Below are positions 8,977 through 18,029 of a stretch of DNA of 64,000 nucleotides, piece by piece. The DNA lies in contig JAZQAN010000010.1 of NCBI GenBank assembly GCA_045545235.1, positions 54,949 through 118,948 on the forward strand. The letters run 5' to 3'. How positions within the stretch are numbered: the first letter of the stretch is position 1; each line of letters begins with the position of its first letter. This DNA is from CAZNKU01 sp045545235. Lineage in GTDB: Bacteria; Bacillota; Clostridia; Monoglobales; Firm-18. The translations under genes and the position numbers were made by a program. The notes beneath the pieces were generated by a model. The model was not told the DNA's origin. It saw nothing but the letters and a program-made list of their open reading frames with translations, and searched no databases.

Positions 8977-9744
8977 TTAATTACCGTAACGATAATAATT
9001 ATAATAATTTTTATATCTGTACTTGCCTCTGCTTACGTATTTCTGCTGTTTCTGGTTAAAATCGTTAAGTACAACCCCAAGCGGTTTCACGTTTGCAAGT
9101 TCAAAATTGGACATAGCCGCACTAAGTGCATCATATTCAGTATAATTACTTCTTGTAACCATAATATAACCTGTGATGTTATTGGAAAGCACCAATGCAT
9201 CTGAAACGATATTTACCGGAGGAGTATCCAGAATTATAAAATCATAGCTTTCAGACAATTTCTTAATAAGTTCCTCCATTTTTTCTGAAGAAAGTAGTTC
9301 AATAGGATTTGGAGGAATATGTCCTGAACTTATCAAATCAAGATTTTCAACACGTGTTTTTTGTATGTAGTCCTGTTTTTTCTGATCAAAAACACCCGAC
9401 AAAACATTTGAAAGACCAACTTTATTTTCAAGGTCAAAATACTTGTGAAGTTTAGGTTTTCTCATATCAGAATCAATTATAACAACTTTCTTTTCAGTCA
9501 GTGCAAATGAAATTGCAAGATTTATAGCTGTTGTTGTTTTTCCTTCACCCGGAATTGCACTTGTAATTGCATAAGATCTGCAACCTGAAGAGCTTCCTGT
9601 TGAAAAAAGAATATTAGTTCTCAGTGTCTTATATGCCTCTGACATAACAAAACTGCTATCAGCATTTAAAATTGTGTGTTCCTTATTCTGAACCCCATCA
9701 TATTTAAAGTTAATCTTGTCTTTCTTTTTGAACAACTTATTCAT
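8977..9744 (-). CDS. cpsD: BY-kinase CpsD/YwqD (tyrosine autokinase)
   Basis: A P-loop protein of about 255 residues with Walker A SAIPGEGKTTTAINLA, Walker A' VVIIDSDMRKPK and Walker B FIILDTPPVN, the triad of bacterial tyrosine kinases. The C-terminal 21 residues contain eight tyrosines (ending YKNYYNYYRYGN), the autophosphorylation cluster. The frame is open to 9804, but the ATG at 9744 has a strong GGAGGTG ribosome binding site and gives the normal family N-terminus MNKLFKKKDK; it overlaps the end of cpsC by 8 bp. The kinase needs the cytoplasmic end of CpsC for activation, consistent with the gene order. Confidence 0.9.
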   Translation of the reverse strand: MNKLFKKKDKINFKYDGVQNKEHTILNADSSFVMSEAYKTLRTNILFSTGSSSGCRSYAITSAIPGEGKTTTAINLAISFALTEKKVVIIDSDMRKPKLHKYFDLENKVGLSNVLSGVFDQKKQDYIQKTRVENLDLISSGHIPPNPIELLSSEKMEELIKKLSESYDFIILDTPPVNIVSDALVLSNNITGYIMVTRSNYTEYDALSAAMSNFELANVKPLGVVLNDFNQKQQKYVSRGKYRYKNYYNYYRYGN

Positions 9745-10468
9745 ATTTGGCACCTCCGCTTGATGACTTTTTATCAAACATATTAGGTATGGTTCCCAAA
9801 ACAACTAAATCATACTTTGTTTCAATATCTTCAACAGTTTTTACATGAACATCAAAATAATTTACTACAAATATAATTCCGCAGGCTACAAGCATTCCTA
9901 AAATCATACCCAACAAAGTGTTTTTTGTCACACTCGGATATGAACGGCTATCAGGCAGACTTGCATTGTCTATAACCTTTACAGACCCAACTTCCATAAT
10001 GTTTTTAATGTGGTAATTTGCATACCTCAAAATTGCAGCACAAATCTTCTGTGCATCCTTTGGAGTAGGTGCATCAACATTTACATAAATTACACCTGTC
10101 TCTTCTACTCTTGAAAAAGTAGTCATAGCACGCAAAGCTTTAGGATGATACTCAAGTTTGGCTTTTTGTTGTATCATTTCATAAAAACCATAACTGCTGA
10201 ATAGCTCAATATATGTATCAACAAGCATTTCCGCAGTTGTAAGGTCATAAAGATTTGCAGTATTATTCTCAACATCTCCCATAACAACATCTGCTTTATT
10301 ATCAACATAAACGGAACCAACAGAGGTGAATCTCTCCGGAATAAACATACTACTGTATGTAAAGAAAATCGCACCGCACAATATTACACAAATAGCAACC
10401 AACCACCATCTTTTAAAAAGTTCTTGCAATAATCCTTGAATAGTTATTTCTTTCTCCAATGGTAACAT
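9737..10468 (-). CDS. cpsC: CpsC/Wzz-type chain-length determinant and kinase activator
   Basis: A 243-residue membrane protein with two transmembrane segments: one near the N-terminus (WWLVAICVILCGAIFFTYS) and one near residues 180-205 (LLGMILGMLVACGIIFVVNY), with an extracytoplasmic loop between. This is the Wzz/polysaccharide co-polymerase architecture of CapA/CpsC adaptors. The cytoplasmic tail after the second segment activates the BY-kinase encoded next. The ATG at 10468 sits very close to its AAAGGGG site, so the TTG nine bases further in could be the true start. It heads the operon under the promoter at 10517-10545. Confidence 0.87.
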   Translation of the reverse strand: MLPLEKEITIQGLLQELFKRWWLVAICVILCGAIFFTYSSMFIPERFTSVGSVYVDNKADVVMGDVENNTANLYDLTTAEMLVDTYIELFSSYGFYEMIQQKAKLEYHPKALRAMTTFSRVEETGVIYVNVDAPTPKDAQKICAAILRYANYHIKNIMEVGSVKVIDNASLPDSRSYPSVTKNTLLGMILGMLVACGIIFVVNYFDVHVKTVEDIETKYDLVVLGTIPNMFDKKSSSGGAKYE

Positions 10469-10516
10469 ACCCCTTTACTATATTGTTTTATAAAAATTTA
10501 ATATATACCTTATTAT

Positions 10517-10545
10517 ATTGTATCACATTAAAAAAATTTTTGCAA
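10517..10545 (-). promoter_or_regulatory. Promoter of the cpsCDB operon
   Basis: Minus-strand TTGCAA and TACAAT separated by 17 bases, back to back with the phosphoglucomutase promoter in the same 160-bp intergenic region. Confidence 0.55.
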
Positions 10546-10569
10546 CTTATTTTTAACAAAATAAATAAG

Positions 10570-10598
10570 TTGACCATTTAATATATTTATTATATAAT
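10570..10598 (+). promoter_or_regulatory. Promoter of the phosphoglucomutase gene
   Basis: TTGACC and TATAAT separated by 17 bases, about 30 bases upstream of the ATG. Confidence 0.65.
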
Positions 10599-10628
10599 AC
10601 TAACATACAAAAAACAAGGAGTGAAACT

Positions 10629-12356
10629 ATGAACTACATTACCGAATATAAAAAATGGCTGAATTCAGATGCCGTTGATGCTGAAGATAAAAACAAACTT
10701 AAAGAAATTGAAAATAACGAATCAGAAATAAAAGAATCTTTTTATCAGACACTTGCATTTGGTACTGCCGGACTTCGCGGAGTTATAGGCGTGGGTACAA
10801 ACCGTATGAACAAGTACGTTGTACGCCGTGCAACGCAGGGTATTGCAAATTACATTTCAAAACACGGAGAAGAATTAAAAAAACGTGGTGTTGTTATAGG
10901 TTATGACTCAAGACATTTTTCTCCGGAATTTGCTCTTGAAACAGCCCTTACACTATGTGCCAACGGGATTAAAACATATTTGTTTGAATCATTAAGACCT
11001 GTACCTGAAATTTCTTTTTCAATAAGACATTTAAAATGCATTGCAGGTATTGCAATTACAGCTTCTCATAATCCGGCAAAATATAATGGTTATAAGGCAT
11101 ACTGGGAAGATGGAGGGCAGCTTCCGCCTGCAGTATCAGACAAGGTTTTAGAAGAAATCAATGCACTCGATATGTTTGACATCAGAACAACCACAAGAGA
11201 AGAAGCAGAAAAGTCAGGTCTTCTTACAATAATCGGAAGTGAAGTTGATAAAGCATATATCGACGCCGTTTACACTCAGGCTATTAATCCTGATGTTGTA
11301 AAGGAAGTTGCAGATACCTTCAAGCTTGTATACACACCTATTCACGGCAGCGGCAACAAGCCTGTACGTGCAATACTTGAAAAAGCAGGTTTTAAGCACG
11401 TTATTGTTGTAAAAGAACAGGAAGAACCGGATGGGTCATTCCCCACTGTTTCTGCACCAAACCCGGAAAATAAGGAATGCTTTACAAAAGCAGTTGAGCT
11501 TGCAAAGGAAAATGATGTAAGCCTTATAATTGGTACAGACCCGGATGCAGACCGTATGGGAATTATGCTTCGCAACAACGAAGGTGAATACATTCCTATG
11601 TCAGGAAATCAGGTTGGTGCTTTGCTTGCCGACTACATTATTTCTGCAAAGAAAGAACGCGGAACACTCCCTGAAAACGGAGCTGTTATTTCCACAATAG
11701 TTTCTACAAAAATGGCAAGGGTACTGACAGAAAGTCACGGAATGGAATACATTGAGGTTTTGACCGGATTTAAGTTTATAGGTGAACAGATTCACCGTTT
11801 TGAAACAACAGGATGCAACGAATTTCTTTTAGGTTTTGAAGAAAGCTATGGCTACCTTGTAGGTACGCACGCAAGGGATAAGGATGCCGTGGTTGCAAGT
11901 ATGCTTATAGCTGAAATGGCTGCATATTACAGTAAAAAGGGCAAAACCCTCTACGATGTAATGCAGGAACTTTACAAAACCTATGGCGGCTTTGCGGAAG
12001 AAACAATAAGCATTACTATGGAAGGCAGCGACGGTATAGCAAAAATAAAGGCAATTATGGAAGATATGCGTGAAAACAAGCCCGAAAAATTTGGTGAATT
12101 CAAAGTTAACGCAATCCGTGATTACAAAACAAGTATTAAATATGACCTTGAAAACGGCACGGAAGAAAAACTGACTCTTCCAAAATCTGACGTTCTTTAT
12201 TTTGAACTTACCGAAGGAGCAAGCTTCGTTGCAAGACCATCAGGCACAGAACCTAAAATAAAGCTTTATTTCCTTATACAGTCAGATACTGAAGACAGTG
12301 CTAAAACAATTCTGTCAAAGGTTAAAGTTGCAGTTGAAGAATATATGAATAAATAA
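10629..12356 (+). CDS. pgcA: Phosphoglucomutase/phosphomannomutase (alpha-D-phosphohexomutase)
   Basis: A 575-residue enzyme with the four hallmark loops of the superfamily: the phosphoserine loop ITASHNPAKYNGYKAYW, the metal loop GTDPDADRMG, the sugar-recognition loop GFEESYGYLVG and the phosphate-binding loop RPSGTEPKIKLYF. It interconverts glucose-6-phosphate and glucose-1-phosphate (or the mannose equivalents) in the cytoplasm and feeds nucleotide-sugar synthesis. A GGAGTG site precedes the ATG. It is divergent from cpsCDB, which fits a supply role for surface polysaccharide, although the enzyme is also a general housekeeping function. Confidence 0.94.
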   Translation: MNYITEYKKWLNSDAVDAEDKNKLKEIENNESEIKESFYQTLAFGTAGLRGVIGVGTNRMNKYVVRRATQGIANYISKHGEELKKRGVVIGYDSRHFSPEFALETALTLCANGIKTYLFESLRPVPEISFSIRHLKCIAGIAITASHNPAKYNGYKAYWEDGGQLPPAVSDKVLEEINALDMFDIRTTTREEAEKSGLLTIIGSEVDKAYIDAVYTQAINPDVVKEVADTFKLVYTPIHGSGNKPVRAILEKAGFKHVIVVKEQEEPDGSFPTVSAPNPENKECFTKAVELAKENDVSLIIGTDPDADRMGIMLRNNEGEYIPMSGNQVGALLADYIISAKKERGTLPENGAVISTIVSTKMARVLTESHGMEYIEVLTGFKFIGEQIHRFETTGCNEFLLGFEESYGYLVGTHARDKDAVVASMLIAEMAAYYSKKGKTLYDVMQELYKTYGGFAEETISITMEGSDGIAKIKAIMEDMRENKPEKFGEFKVNAIRDYKTSIKYDLENGTEEKLTLPKSDVLYFELTEGASFVARPSGTEPKIKLYFLIQSDTEDSAKTILSKVKVAVEEYMNK

Positions 12357-12362
12357 AACATT

Positions 12363-12396
12363 AAAAAAGTAAGTGGCGAATACCACTTACTTTTTT
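12363..12396. terminator. Bidirectional terminator between pgcA and the PocR/AraC gene
   Basis: Perfect 14-bp stem AAAAAAGTAAGTGG/CCACTTACTTTTTT with a 6-base loop. It provides T runs on both strands and overlaps the stop codon of the converging regulator gene. Confidence 0.85.
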
Positions 12397-13271
12397 CTAT
12401 AATTAAGAGGGGTAATTCCATACTCTTTATGAAACGCATAAGAAAAATAATCAACATTCTTAAACCCACATCTCAAAGCAATATCTCTTACCATTCTGTT
12501 ACTATTACGAAGTAGCTGTTTTGCATACATCAGCCTGTTTTTTCTGATTTTATCACCTATCCCCGTGCCTGTTTCCTTCAAAAAAATATGTTGAAGATGA
12601 GAAACGCTCAAATTGCATTTTCGTGCCACATCCGAAACACTTATATCGGTTGTAAAATTCTCATCAATATATTTAATTGCTGTTTCTATATATCCAAATG
12701 CTTCGCTGTCTCTTTTTGAAACCTCTTCCCCTAATTTCAAAACATTGCTTTGTTTTAAATATTCACCTATGAAAAACGCAAGACTTTCAACATAAACTTC
12801 AATTCTTTCTCTGTTATCTTCACAAACAAGAGAATTTTTCATTAATTCCTCAAACACCTTTGCACTAATGCCTATACGGTTACACAAAAGCTTTTTCATA
12901 CCGGTTGACAGTTCTCCCATAAGTCCGGATACAGACACCATTGCAAGCATTTTACCATCCACAATTACCGGAGCAACAATTTCCCTGACTCCGCAATAAC
13001 AGGTTAGTGTACACACACTTTTTTTATCAAACACTTTTTTGTTGAATTTTTTCTTAAGAGCTACGCACCTTCTATGTAATCCGCCTTTATCCTTTATTGC
13101 CATGCAGTATTCATTTGTATGCCAACGGGAAATTTCCGAAACATCATCAAAATCCCCGCTATTTCTCAATATGTACAAGTCATCATAAATTATAAGTCTT
13201 CCCACTATATCATCAGTGACAAGCTTTATGTATTTTTTTATAAATTCTCCATTAATTTTCACAAACATCAC
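12387..13271 (-). CDS. AraC-family transcriptional regulator with PocR sensory domain
   Basis: About 294 residues. The N-terminal half resembles the PocR domain, with a Cys-rich stretch CTLTCYCGVREIVAPVI and preceding conserved His/Cys (GGLHRRCVALKK); PocR domains are proposed to bind small ligands such as diols or hydrocarbons. The C-terminal 100 residues form two helix-turn-helix motifs of the AraC type (ISVSDVARKCNLSVSHLQHIF and VRDIALRCGFKNVDYFSYAF). A GTG at 13271 is followed directly by an ATG at 13268, and either may be used; no strong ribosome binding site is seen. It is divergent from the FAD oxidoreductase gene and is the natural candidate to control it. Confidence 0.87.
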   Translation of the reverse strand: MMFVKINGEFIKKYIKLVTDDIVGRLIIYDDLYILRNSGDFDDVSEISRWHTNEYCMAIKDKGGLHRRCVALKKKFNKKVFDKKSVCTLTCYCGVREIVAPVIVDGKMLAMVSVSGLMGELSTGMKKLLCNRIGISAKVFEELMKNSLVCEDNRERIEVYVESLAFFIGEYLKQSNVLKLGEEVSKRDSEAFGYIETAIKYIDENFTTDISVSDVARKCNLSVSHLQHIFLKETGTGIGDKIRKNRLMYAKQLLRNSNRMVRDIALRCGFKNVDYFSYAFHKEYGITPLNYRKK

Positions 13272-13324
13272 ACCATAATTAAATTACATAGCATAAAATC
13301 AAAGTTTTAACATTACAACTATGC

Positions 13325-13330
13325 TATAAT
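13325..13330 (+). promoter_or_regulatory. -10 element of the FAD oxidoreductase gene, without a recognisable -35
   Basis: A perfect TATAAT lies in the intergenic region with no TTGACA-like box at the right distance, as expected for an activator-dependent promoter. Transcription from it would begin around 13337, which supports the TTG start at 13376 over the ATG at 13340. Confidence 0.5.
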
Positions 13331-13375
13331 TTATTATAAATGATGTATACAAATAAATCAAGAGGTGGTACAAAC

Positions 13376-15598
13376 TTGGAAATAATATGGTTAGATGCTA
13401 ATGATTTCAAAACTTATGGTGGATGGCAAACAGAAACACAGTTTGTAAAGGAAATGGGACAGCCATACCTTATTGCAAATCATATACCCGGTGTTCCTGT
13501 AGAAAATGCAGATACAGACTTTTCCGTAAAAACCGAAGGATATTACAGAATTTTTGTACGTACAAAAAACTGGAGGCTTCCATATGCTCCGGGACAATTT
13601 AAGGTTGCGGTGGACAATAGCGAGCTTGAAAACACGTGTGGTAAAATGCCTTCCCCTGACTGGTACTGGGAAATTGCCGGTGATGTATACCTGAAGGCAG
13701 GGAATCACAAACTTGAGCTTTGCGATAAAACAGGCTGGTTATCCCGTTGTGCAACTGTAATAATAACAAATGATTTTGATTATACTCCATCACCGGAAAT
13801 AAACAGGCTTTTAAAACAAAGAGCACAGGCAAAAAACATTGACACAAAAATAAAAGACCTTGGAAATTGGGATTTTGTAGTTGTGGGTGCAGGTCCGGGT
13901 GGTGTGCCTGCTGCAATAAGTGCTGCACGTGCAGGTCTCAAAACTGCACTTATATGCGCAAGACCATATGTAGGAGGAAACGCAAGCGAAGAGGGCACAA
14001 TAGGCTTTGATGGTGCAGGTGGTAAAAATCCCGGCAATCACGAAACAGGTATTGCAAACGAAATCAAAAGATACCGTGAACATTACAAAACATCCTGGCA
14101 AAAGGCTTTGGAAATGCTGATAGAAAAAGAACCGCTTCTTACACTTTACACAAACAGTATGTGTACCGATGCAGTTTCAGAAAACAACTTAATAACATCC
14201 GTAGAGATAACAAATACACTCACTTTAGAAAAAAGTGTTATAAGTGCCCCTTTATTTGCAGATTGTACAGGAGATGGATGGCTTGGCTACTACGCAGGTG
14301 CCGCATACAGAGTAGGCAGAGAAGCAAAGCACCAATACAACGAGGAATTTGCACCGGAAAGTCCCGATACTCTTACAATGAGCGGTTGCAATACAAAAAC
14401 ACATCTGGGCTTTCAGTTACTTGGTTTTTATATGGAAGAAGAACCGCAAAAAACAGAGTTTAAAGCCCCTGAATGGACTCCTTCATTCCCCGAAGGGACA
14501 GAAACCCAACGATATCAGAAAAAACCTCACTCGCCCGAATGGTGGCTTGAAAACTCCAACGACTATGATGACTTGTGGAATCAGGAATACACAAGAGATA
14601 CTCTGGCAGCGATTAATGTAGGGTATTTTGGGTGGTTGAAAACAACTTCTCCCCAAAAAGACGAATTTGCAAATTACAGTTTAAAATATCTGTGTCTGCA
14701 CAATTCAAAAAGAGAAAACCGCCGAATCATAGGCGACTATGTACTTACAATGACAGATATCATGGATGGTAAAAAATTCGAGGATGTTATATCATACCAC
14801 GGATGGGGAATAGATGTCCATCACCCTAAAGGAATATTTTCAGGAAAAGAAGGACCCTTCCATCTTAATACCGAAGTTCCTGTTTCACCAATACCATACA
14901 GATGCTTATATTCTAAAAACATAGGAAATCTGTTTGTTGCCTCAAGATGTTCATCAGTTTCACATCTTGCACTTGGTTCTACGCGTGTAGAAAGCACAAT
15001 TGCAACTATGGGGCAGGCAGTTGGAACTGCGGCAGCTTTTTGTAAAAAATACAATACATTACCACGAGGAATATACGAAAGCCACATCAAAGAGCTTCAG
15101 CAACAGCTTTTAAAGGATGACCAGACCATATTTGAAATATCCAACGAAGATACTGATGACAAAGCAAAAAACGCAAGTATTTACGCAACAAGTGAGGCTT
15201 CTTCAAAAAAAGGATTTGCAAAAAATGTTATAAACGGTAAAATACGTTCTACTGCAGATGAGTGCAACTCCTGGATAAGTGAAAGCGGTTTACCACAAAG
15301 CATTACTCTTAAATTCAACAATGTAATGGACATATCCCGTGTGCAGATTACCGTGGAAACAGACCTGACATATCCACTCTTTTCCTGTTGGGAAACTCCT
15401 CCCTTCTATGATACCGCAAATGATATTACAATAGAATTGTTAAAAGACGGAAAATGTATGGAAAAAAAAGAAATAACAGATAATTTTGTACGTCAGATAC
15501 GCAGCGATTTTTCAAATATGTCTGCTGATGAAGTAAAAGTTACTGTAAATAAAGCCGACAGTAATGTGGCGATAATAAACGAAATTCGTATATATTAA
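13376..15598 (+). CDS. Secondary-metabolism or polysaccharide-associated FAD-dependent oxidoreductase (FAD_oxidored family)
   Basis: About 740 residues. The first 160 form a beta-rich domain (GGWQTETQFVKEMG, EGYYRIFVRTKNW) of the kind that accompanies xanthan-lyase-like FAD proteins. A Rossmann FAD motif VVVGAGPGGVPAAISAARAG follows near residue 170, then YVGGNASEEGTIGFDGAGG, typical of PF12831. The last 110 residues look like another beta-sandwich. There is no signal peptide, so it is cytoplasmic. The ATG at 13340 has no ribosome binding site and would lie almost on the transcript start, whereas TTG at 13376 has AGAGGTGG seven bases upstream. Substrate unknown; family members sit in glycan-use loci. 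Confidence 0.8.
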   Translation: MEIIWLDANDFKTYGGWQTETQFVKEMGQPYLIANHIPGVPVENADTDFSVKTEGYYRIFVRTKNWRLPYAPGQFKVAVDNSELENTCGKMPSPDWYWEIAGDVYLKAGNHKLELCDKTGWLSRCATVIITNDFDYTPSPEINRLLKQRAQAKNIDTKIKDLGNWDFVVVGAGPGGVPAAISAARAGLKTALICARPYVGGNASEEGTIGFDGAGGKNPGNHETGIANEIKRYREHYKTSWQKALEMLIEKEPLLTLYTNSMCTDAVSENNLITSVEITNTLTLEKSVISAPLFADCTGDGWLGYYAGAAYRVGREAKHQYNEEFAPESPDTLTMSGCNTKTHLGFQLLGFYMEEEPQKTEFKAPEWTPSFPEGTETQRYQKKPHSPEWWLENSNDYDDLWNQEYTRDTLAAINVGYFGWLKTTSPQKDEFANYSLKYLCLHNSKRENRRIIGDYVLTMTDIMDGKKFEDVISYHGWGIDVHHPKGIFSGKEGPFHLNTEVPVSPIPYRCLYSKNIGNLFVASRCSSVSHLALGSTRVESTIATMGQAVGTAAAFCKKYNTLPRGIYESHIKELQQQLLKDDQTIFEISNEDTDDKAKNASIYATSEASSKKGFAKNVINGKIRSTADECNSWISESGLPQSITLKFNNVMDISRVQITVETDLTYPLFSCWETPPFYDTANDITIELLKDGKCMEKKEITDNFVRQIRSDFSNMSADEVKVTVNKADSNVAIINEIRIY

Positions 15599-15600
15599 TA

Positions 15601-15632
15601 AAAATACAGGGTGTTTTTACACCCTGTATTTT
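15601..15632. terminator. Bidirectional terminator between the FAD oxidoreductase and deacetylase genes
   Basis: Perfect 14-bp stem AAAATACAGGGTGT/ACACCCTGTATTTT with a 4-base loop; it reaches the stop codon of the converging gene. Confidence 0.85.
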
Positions 15633-16384
15633 TATTTGGGAATCTGCATCCCTGTATGGTCCATATAATAATTATCTTTATAAATCAAATCCGATACACC
15701 GACAAATTCATACCCCTGATTTTTCAGGTCACATAGTAACTGGGGTAATGCTTTTGCAGTATTTTTCGTGCCGTTATGCAAAAGTATTATTGAACCGTTT
15801 TTCACTTTATCGGTAACCCGTTTTATTATCATTTCTGCCGTCAGACCTTTCCAGTCAAGACTGTCTACACTCCATTGAATACAATATCTGCCTGTCTCCT
15901 TACAGGTTTTTACAAGCAAATCATTATACTCTCCGTAGGGTGCACGGAAAAGTACTTCATTTTGTCCTGTCAGTTTTTTTATTTTCTCATCACAATTATC
16001 CATTTCCTTAATCATCTGCTCACGGGATAGTGAATTTGTGTGAGGGTGAGTATCGGAATGATTTGCTACTTCGTGTCCTTTTTCGTACATTTCCTTTATT
16101 CTTTCCGGATATTTGTCAACAAAGTCTCCAACTACAAAGAAAGTAGCCCTGCATCCGTAATTTTCAAGAGTTGTCAAAATATCCGCAAGGTCATTATCAT
16201 CCCATGCAGAATCAAAAGTTATTGCTATTTTCTTTTCATCTGTTTTTACACAGTAAACAGGCAAATTATCATAATTATCGGTTTTTTTTACTGCATCAAC
16301 TCCCGTAAGAGCAAAAGAAAGCACACCAAAAACAAGAATTCCAAGAAACAGTAACATACGTTTATTTATAACAATAAATTGCAT
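15632..16384 (-). CDS. Polysaccharide deacetylase, PdaB-like
   Basis: A 250-residue NodB-domain protein with an N-terminal membrane segment (MLLFLGILVFGVLSFALTG). Catalytic motifs are visible: ITFDSAWDDND (metal/base Asp pair), NHSDTHPH (metal histidines), FRAPYGEYN and a late IILLHNG. This extracytoplasmic membrane-anchored layout and length match the PdaB/YlxY group, which deacetylate peptidoglycan or related glycans and are often sporulation-linked. With CwlD and the SleB-type protein in the same window it adds to a cortex-related set, but the genes are not in one operon. A GGAGG site precedes the ATG. Confidence 0.85.
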   Translation of the reverse strand: MQFIVINKRMLLFLGILVFGVLSFALTGVDAVKKTDNYDNLPVYCVKTDEKKIAITFDSAWDDNDLADILTTLENYGCRATFFVVGDFVDKYPERIKEMYEKGHEVANHSDTHPHTNSLSREQMIKEMDNCDEKIKKLTGQNEVLFRAPYGEYNDLLVKTCKETGRYCIQWSVDSLDWKGLTAEMIIKRVTDKVKNGSIILLHNGTKNTAKALPQLLCDLKNQGYEFVGVSDLIYKDNYYMDHTGMQIPK

Positions 16385-16442
16385 AATACACCTCCATTCA
16401 ATAATAAATATGTATAAAAAACAAAAATTATTATTAAAACAC

Positions 16443-16471
16443 TTGCCTTTTTTAAAATATGAATGTATAAT
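16443..16471 (+). promoter_or_regulatory. Promoter of the amino-acid ABC transporter operon
   Basis: TTGCCT and TATAAT with a 17-base spacer, upstream of the solute-binding protein gene. Confidence 0.65.
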
Positions 16472-16514
16472 ATATGCATAAATATTTTATTTATATATTT
16501 AGGAGGAAATTAAT

Positions 16515-17255
16515 ATGAAGAAAATTATCTCATTATTGCTTGTATGTGTTATGGCTCTTTGCCTTTTCACAGCTTGCGGCGAAAAAACAGAAAAACTTAC
16601 AATGGCTACAAACGCAGAATTCCCACCATTTGAATATCTTGAAAATGGTGAAATCGTTGGTGCCGATGTTGAAATTGCACAGGCAATTGCAGCTAAAATG
16701 GGCAGAGAACTTGAAATCACAAACATCGACTTTGATGCCGCTTTAACAGGCGCAGCAACAGGCAAGTACGATATGGCAGTTGCAGGTATTACTGCAAACG
16801 ATGACAGAAGAAAGAATATGGATTTCTCTGTAGATTACTACACAGCTTCTCAGGCTATTATCGTTATGGCTGACAGTGCAATTGCTGCAGCTGCAGACCT
16901 TGAAGGCAAAACAATTGCTTGCCAGGAAGGTACAACAGGCGAACAGTTCCTATTGGACGAAGGCTATGCTATTCAGTCATTCAAAACAGGTGCTGAAGCT
17001 GTTACAGCTATGACATCAGGTAAAGTTGATGCAGTTGTTATTGATGATGCTGTTGCTAAGGCTCTTTCATCAAAGCAGAACGGCGCAACAAAAGTTCTTG
17101 ACGAAGCTTTGACAAAAGAAGCTTACGCAATTGCTTTGAAAAAAGGTAACGCTGAACTTGCAGCAGAAATCAACAAAGCTCTTGAAGAACTTAAAGCAGA
17201 CGGCACACTTGCTACAATATTCGAAAAATACGAATTGCCATACGATGCTGAATAA
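16515..17255 (+). CDS. Polar amino acid ABC transporter substrate-binding lipoprotein
   Basis: A 246-residue family-3 solute-binding protein (PF00497). The signal peptide ends in a lipobox (CLFTACGEK), so the mature protein is lipid-anchored outside the membrane. Binding-domain signatures are MATNAEFPPFEYLENGEIVG, GADVEIAQAIA and AGITANDDRRKNMDFS. It delivers an amino acid to the permease and ATPase encoded next; the side-chain specificity cannot be read from sequence. The ribosome binding site is AGGAGG. A stem-loop lies between it and the permease gene, probably favouring higher binding-protein expression. Confidence 0.92.
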   Translation: MKKIISLLLVCVMALCLFTACGEKTEKLTMATNAEFPPFEYLENGEIVGADVEIAQAIAAKMGRELEITNIDFDAALTGAATGKYDMAVAGITANDDRRKNMDFSVDYYTASQAIIVMADSAIAAAADLEGKTIACQEGTTGEQFLLDEGYAIQSFKTGAEAVTAMTSGKVDAVVIDDAVAKALSSKQNGATKVLDEALTKEAYAIALKKGNAELAAEINKALEELKADGTLATIFEKYELPYDAE

Positions 17256-17270
17256 TTAAAACTTATTGAC

Positions 17271-17296
17271 GAAGCGACGTATTTATGCGTCGCTTC
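17271..17296 (+). terminator. Intercistronic stem-loop after the solute-binding protein gene
   Basis: GAAGCGACG pairs with CGTCGCTTC across an 8-base loop, followed by TTTAATT. It is a leaky terminator or mRNA-stabilising hairpin between the binding-protein and permease genes. Confidence 0.65.
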
Positions 17297-17324
17297 TTTA
17301 ATTCAAAGGGAAGGTAATTATAAT

Positions 17325-18029
17325 ATGGAATGGTTTAATAATTGGTTGGATAAATTATACGAAACCTTTATTGTAGGCGATCGTTATATGACGTTAATCG
17401 AGGGTTTTGAAAAAACTCTGATTATAACCTTTGGTGCACTTGTTATCGGTGTCATAATCGGTACAATAGTTGCTATGCTTAAAGTGTTTGCACAAAACAA
17501 TCCAAAATCAATAATTTTAAAAATATTTGAGGTAATATGTAACATTTACCTTACAGTCATAAGAGGAACACCGGTTGTTGTTCAGCTTTTGATTTCTTTT
17601 TTCATAATCTTTATATCTGCAAAAGACGGCACATGGGTTGCCATGCTTACATTTGGTATAAATTCAGGTGCTTACGTTGCCGAAACCATACGTTCAGGTA
17701 TTATGGCAATTGATAAAGGTCAGATGGAAGCCGGAAGGTCTCTTGGTTTTTCAAACCTTCAGACAATGTGGCTTATAATTCTTCCTCAGGCATTTAAAAA
17801 TATACTACCTGCAATAGGTAACGAAATGATTGCACTTTTAAAAGAAACATCTGTAGCAGGTTATGTTGCGGTAATAGACCTTACAAAAGCAGGTAATCAG
17901 ATTAAAAATACTACATACGACCAGATTAACCCTATTTTGCTGGTTGCTATAGTTTACCTTGTTATGGTAATGCTTTTCACTTGGCTTATAGCCTTGCTTG
18001 AAAGGAGGTTGAGAAAGAGTGAACGCTAA
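17325..18029 (+). CDS. Polar amino acid ABC transporter permease (HisM/GlnP type)
   Basis: A 234-residue integral membrane protein with the His/Glu/Gln/Arg permease signature: TVIRGTPVVVQLL early and the EAA loop GQMEAGRSLGFSNLQTMWLIILPQA, which docks to the ATPase. About five hydrophobic segments are apparent. It forms the channel, probably as a homodimer because only one permease gene is present. The ribosome binding site is AAGGGAAGG. The gene end overlaps the ATPase start by 11 bp. Confidence 0.93.
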   Translation: MEWFNNWLDKLYETFIVGDRYMTLIEGFEKTLIITFGALVIGVIIGTIVAMLKVFAQNNPKSIILKIFEVICNIYLTVIRGTPVVVQLLISFFIIFISAKDGTWVAMLTFGINSGAYVAETIRSGIMAIDKGQMEAGRSLGFSNLQTMWLIILPQAFKNILPAIGNEMIALLKETSVAGYVAVIDLTKAGNQIKNTTYDQINPILLVAIVYLVMVMLFTWLIALLERRLRKSER

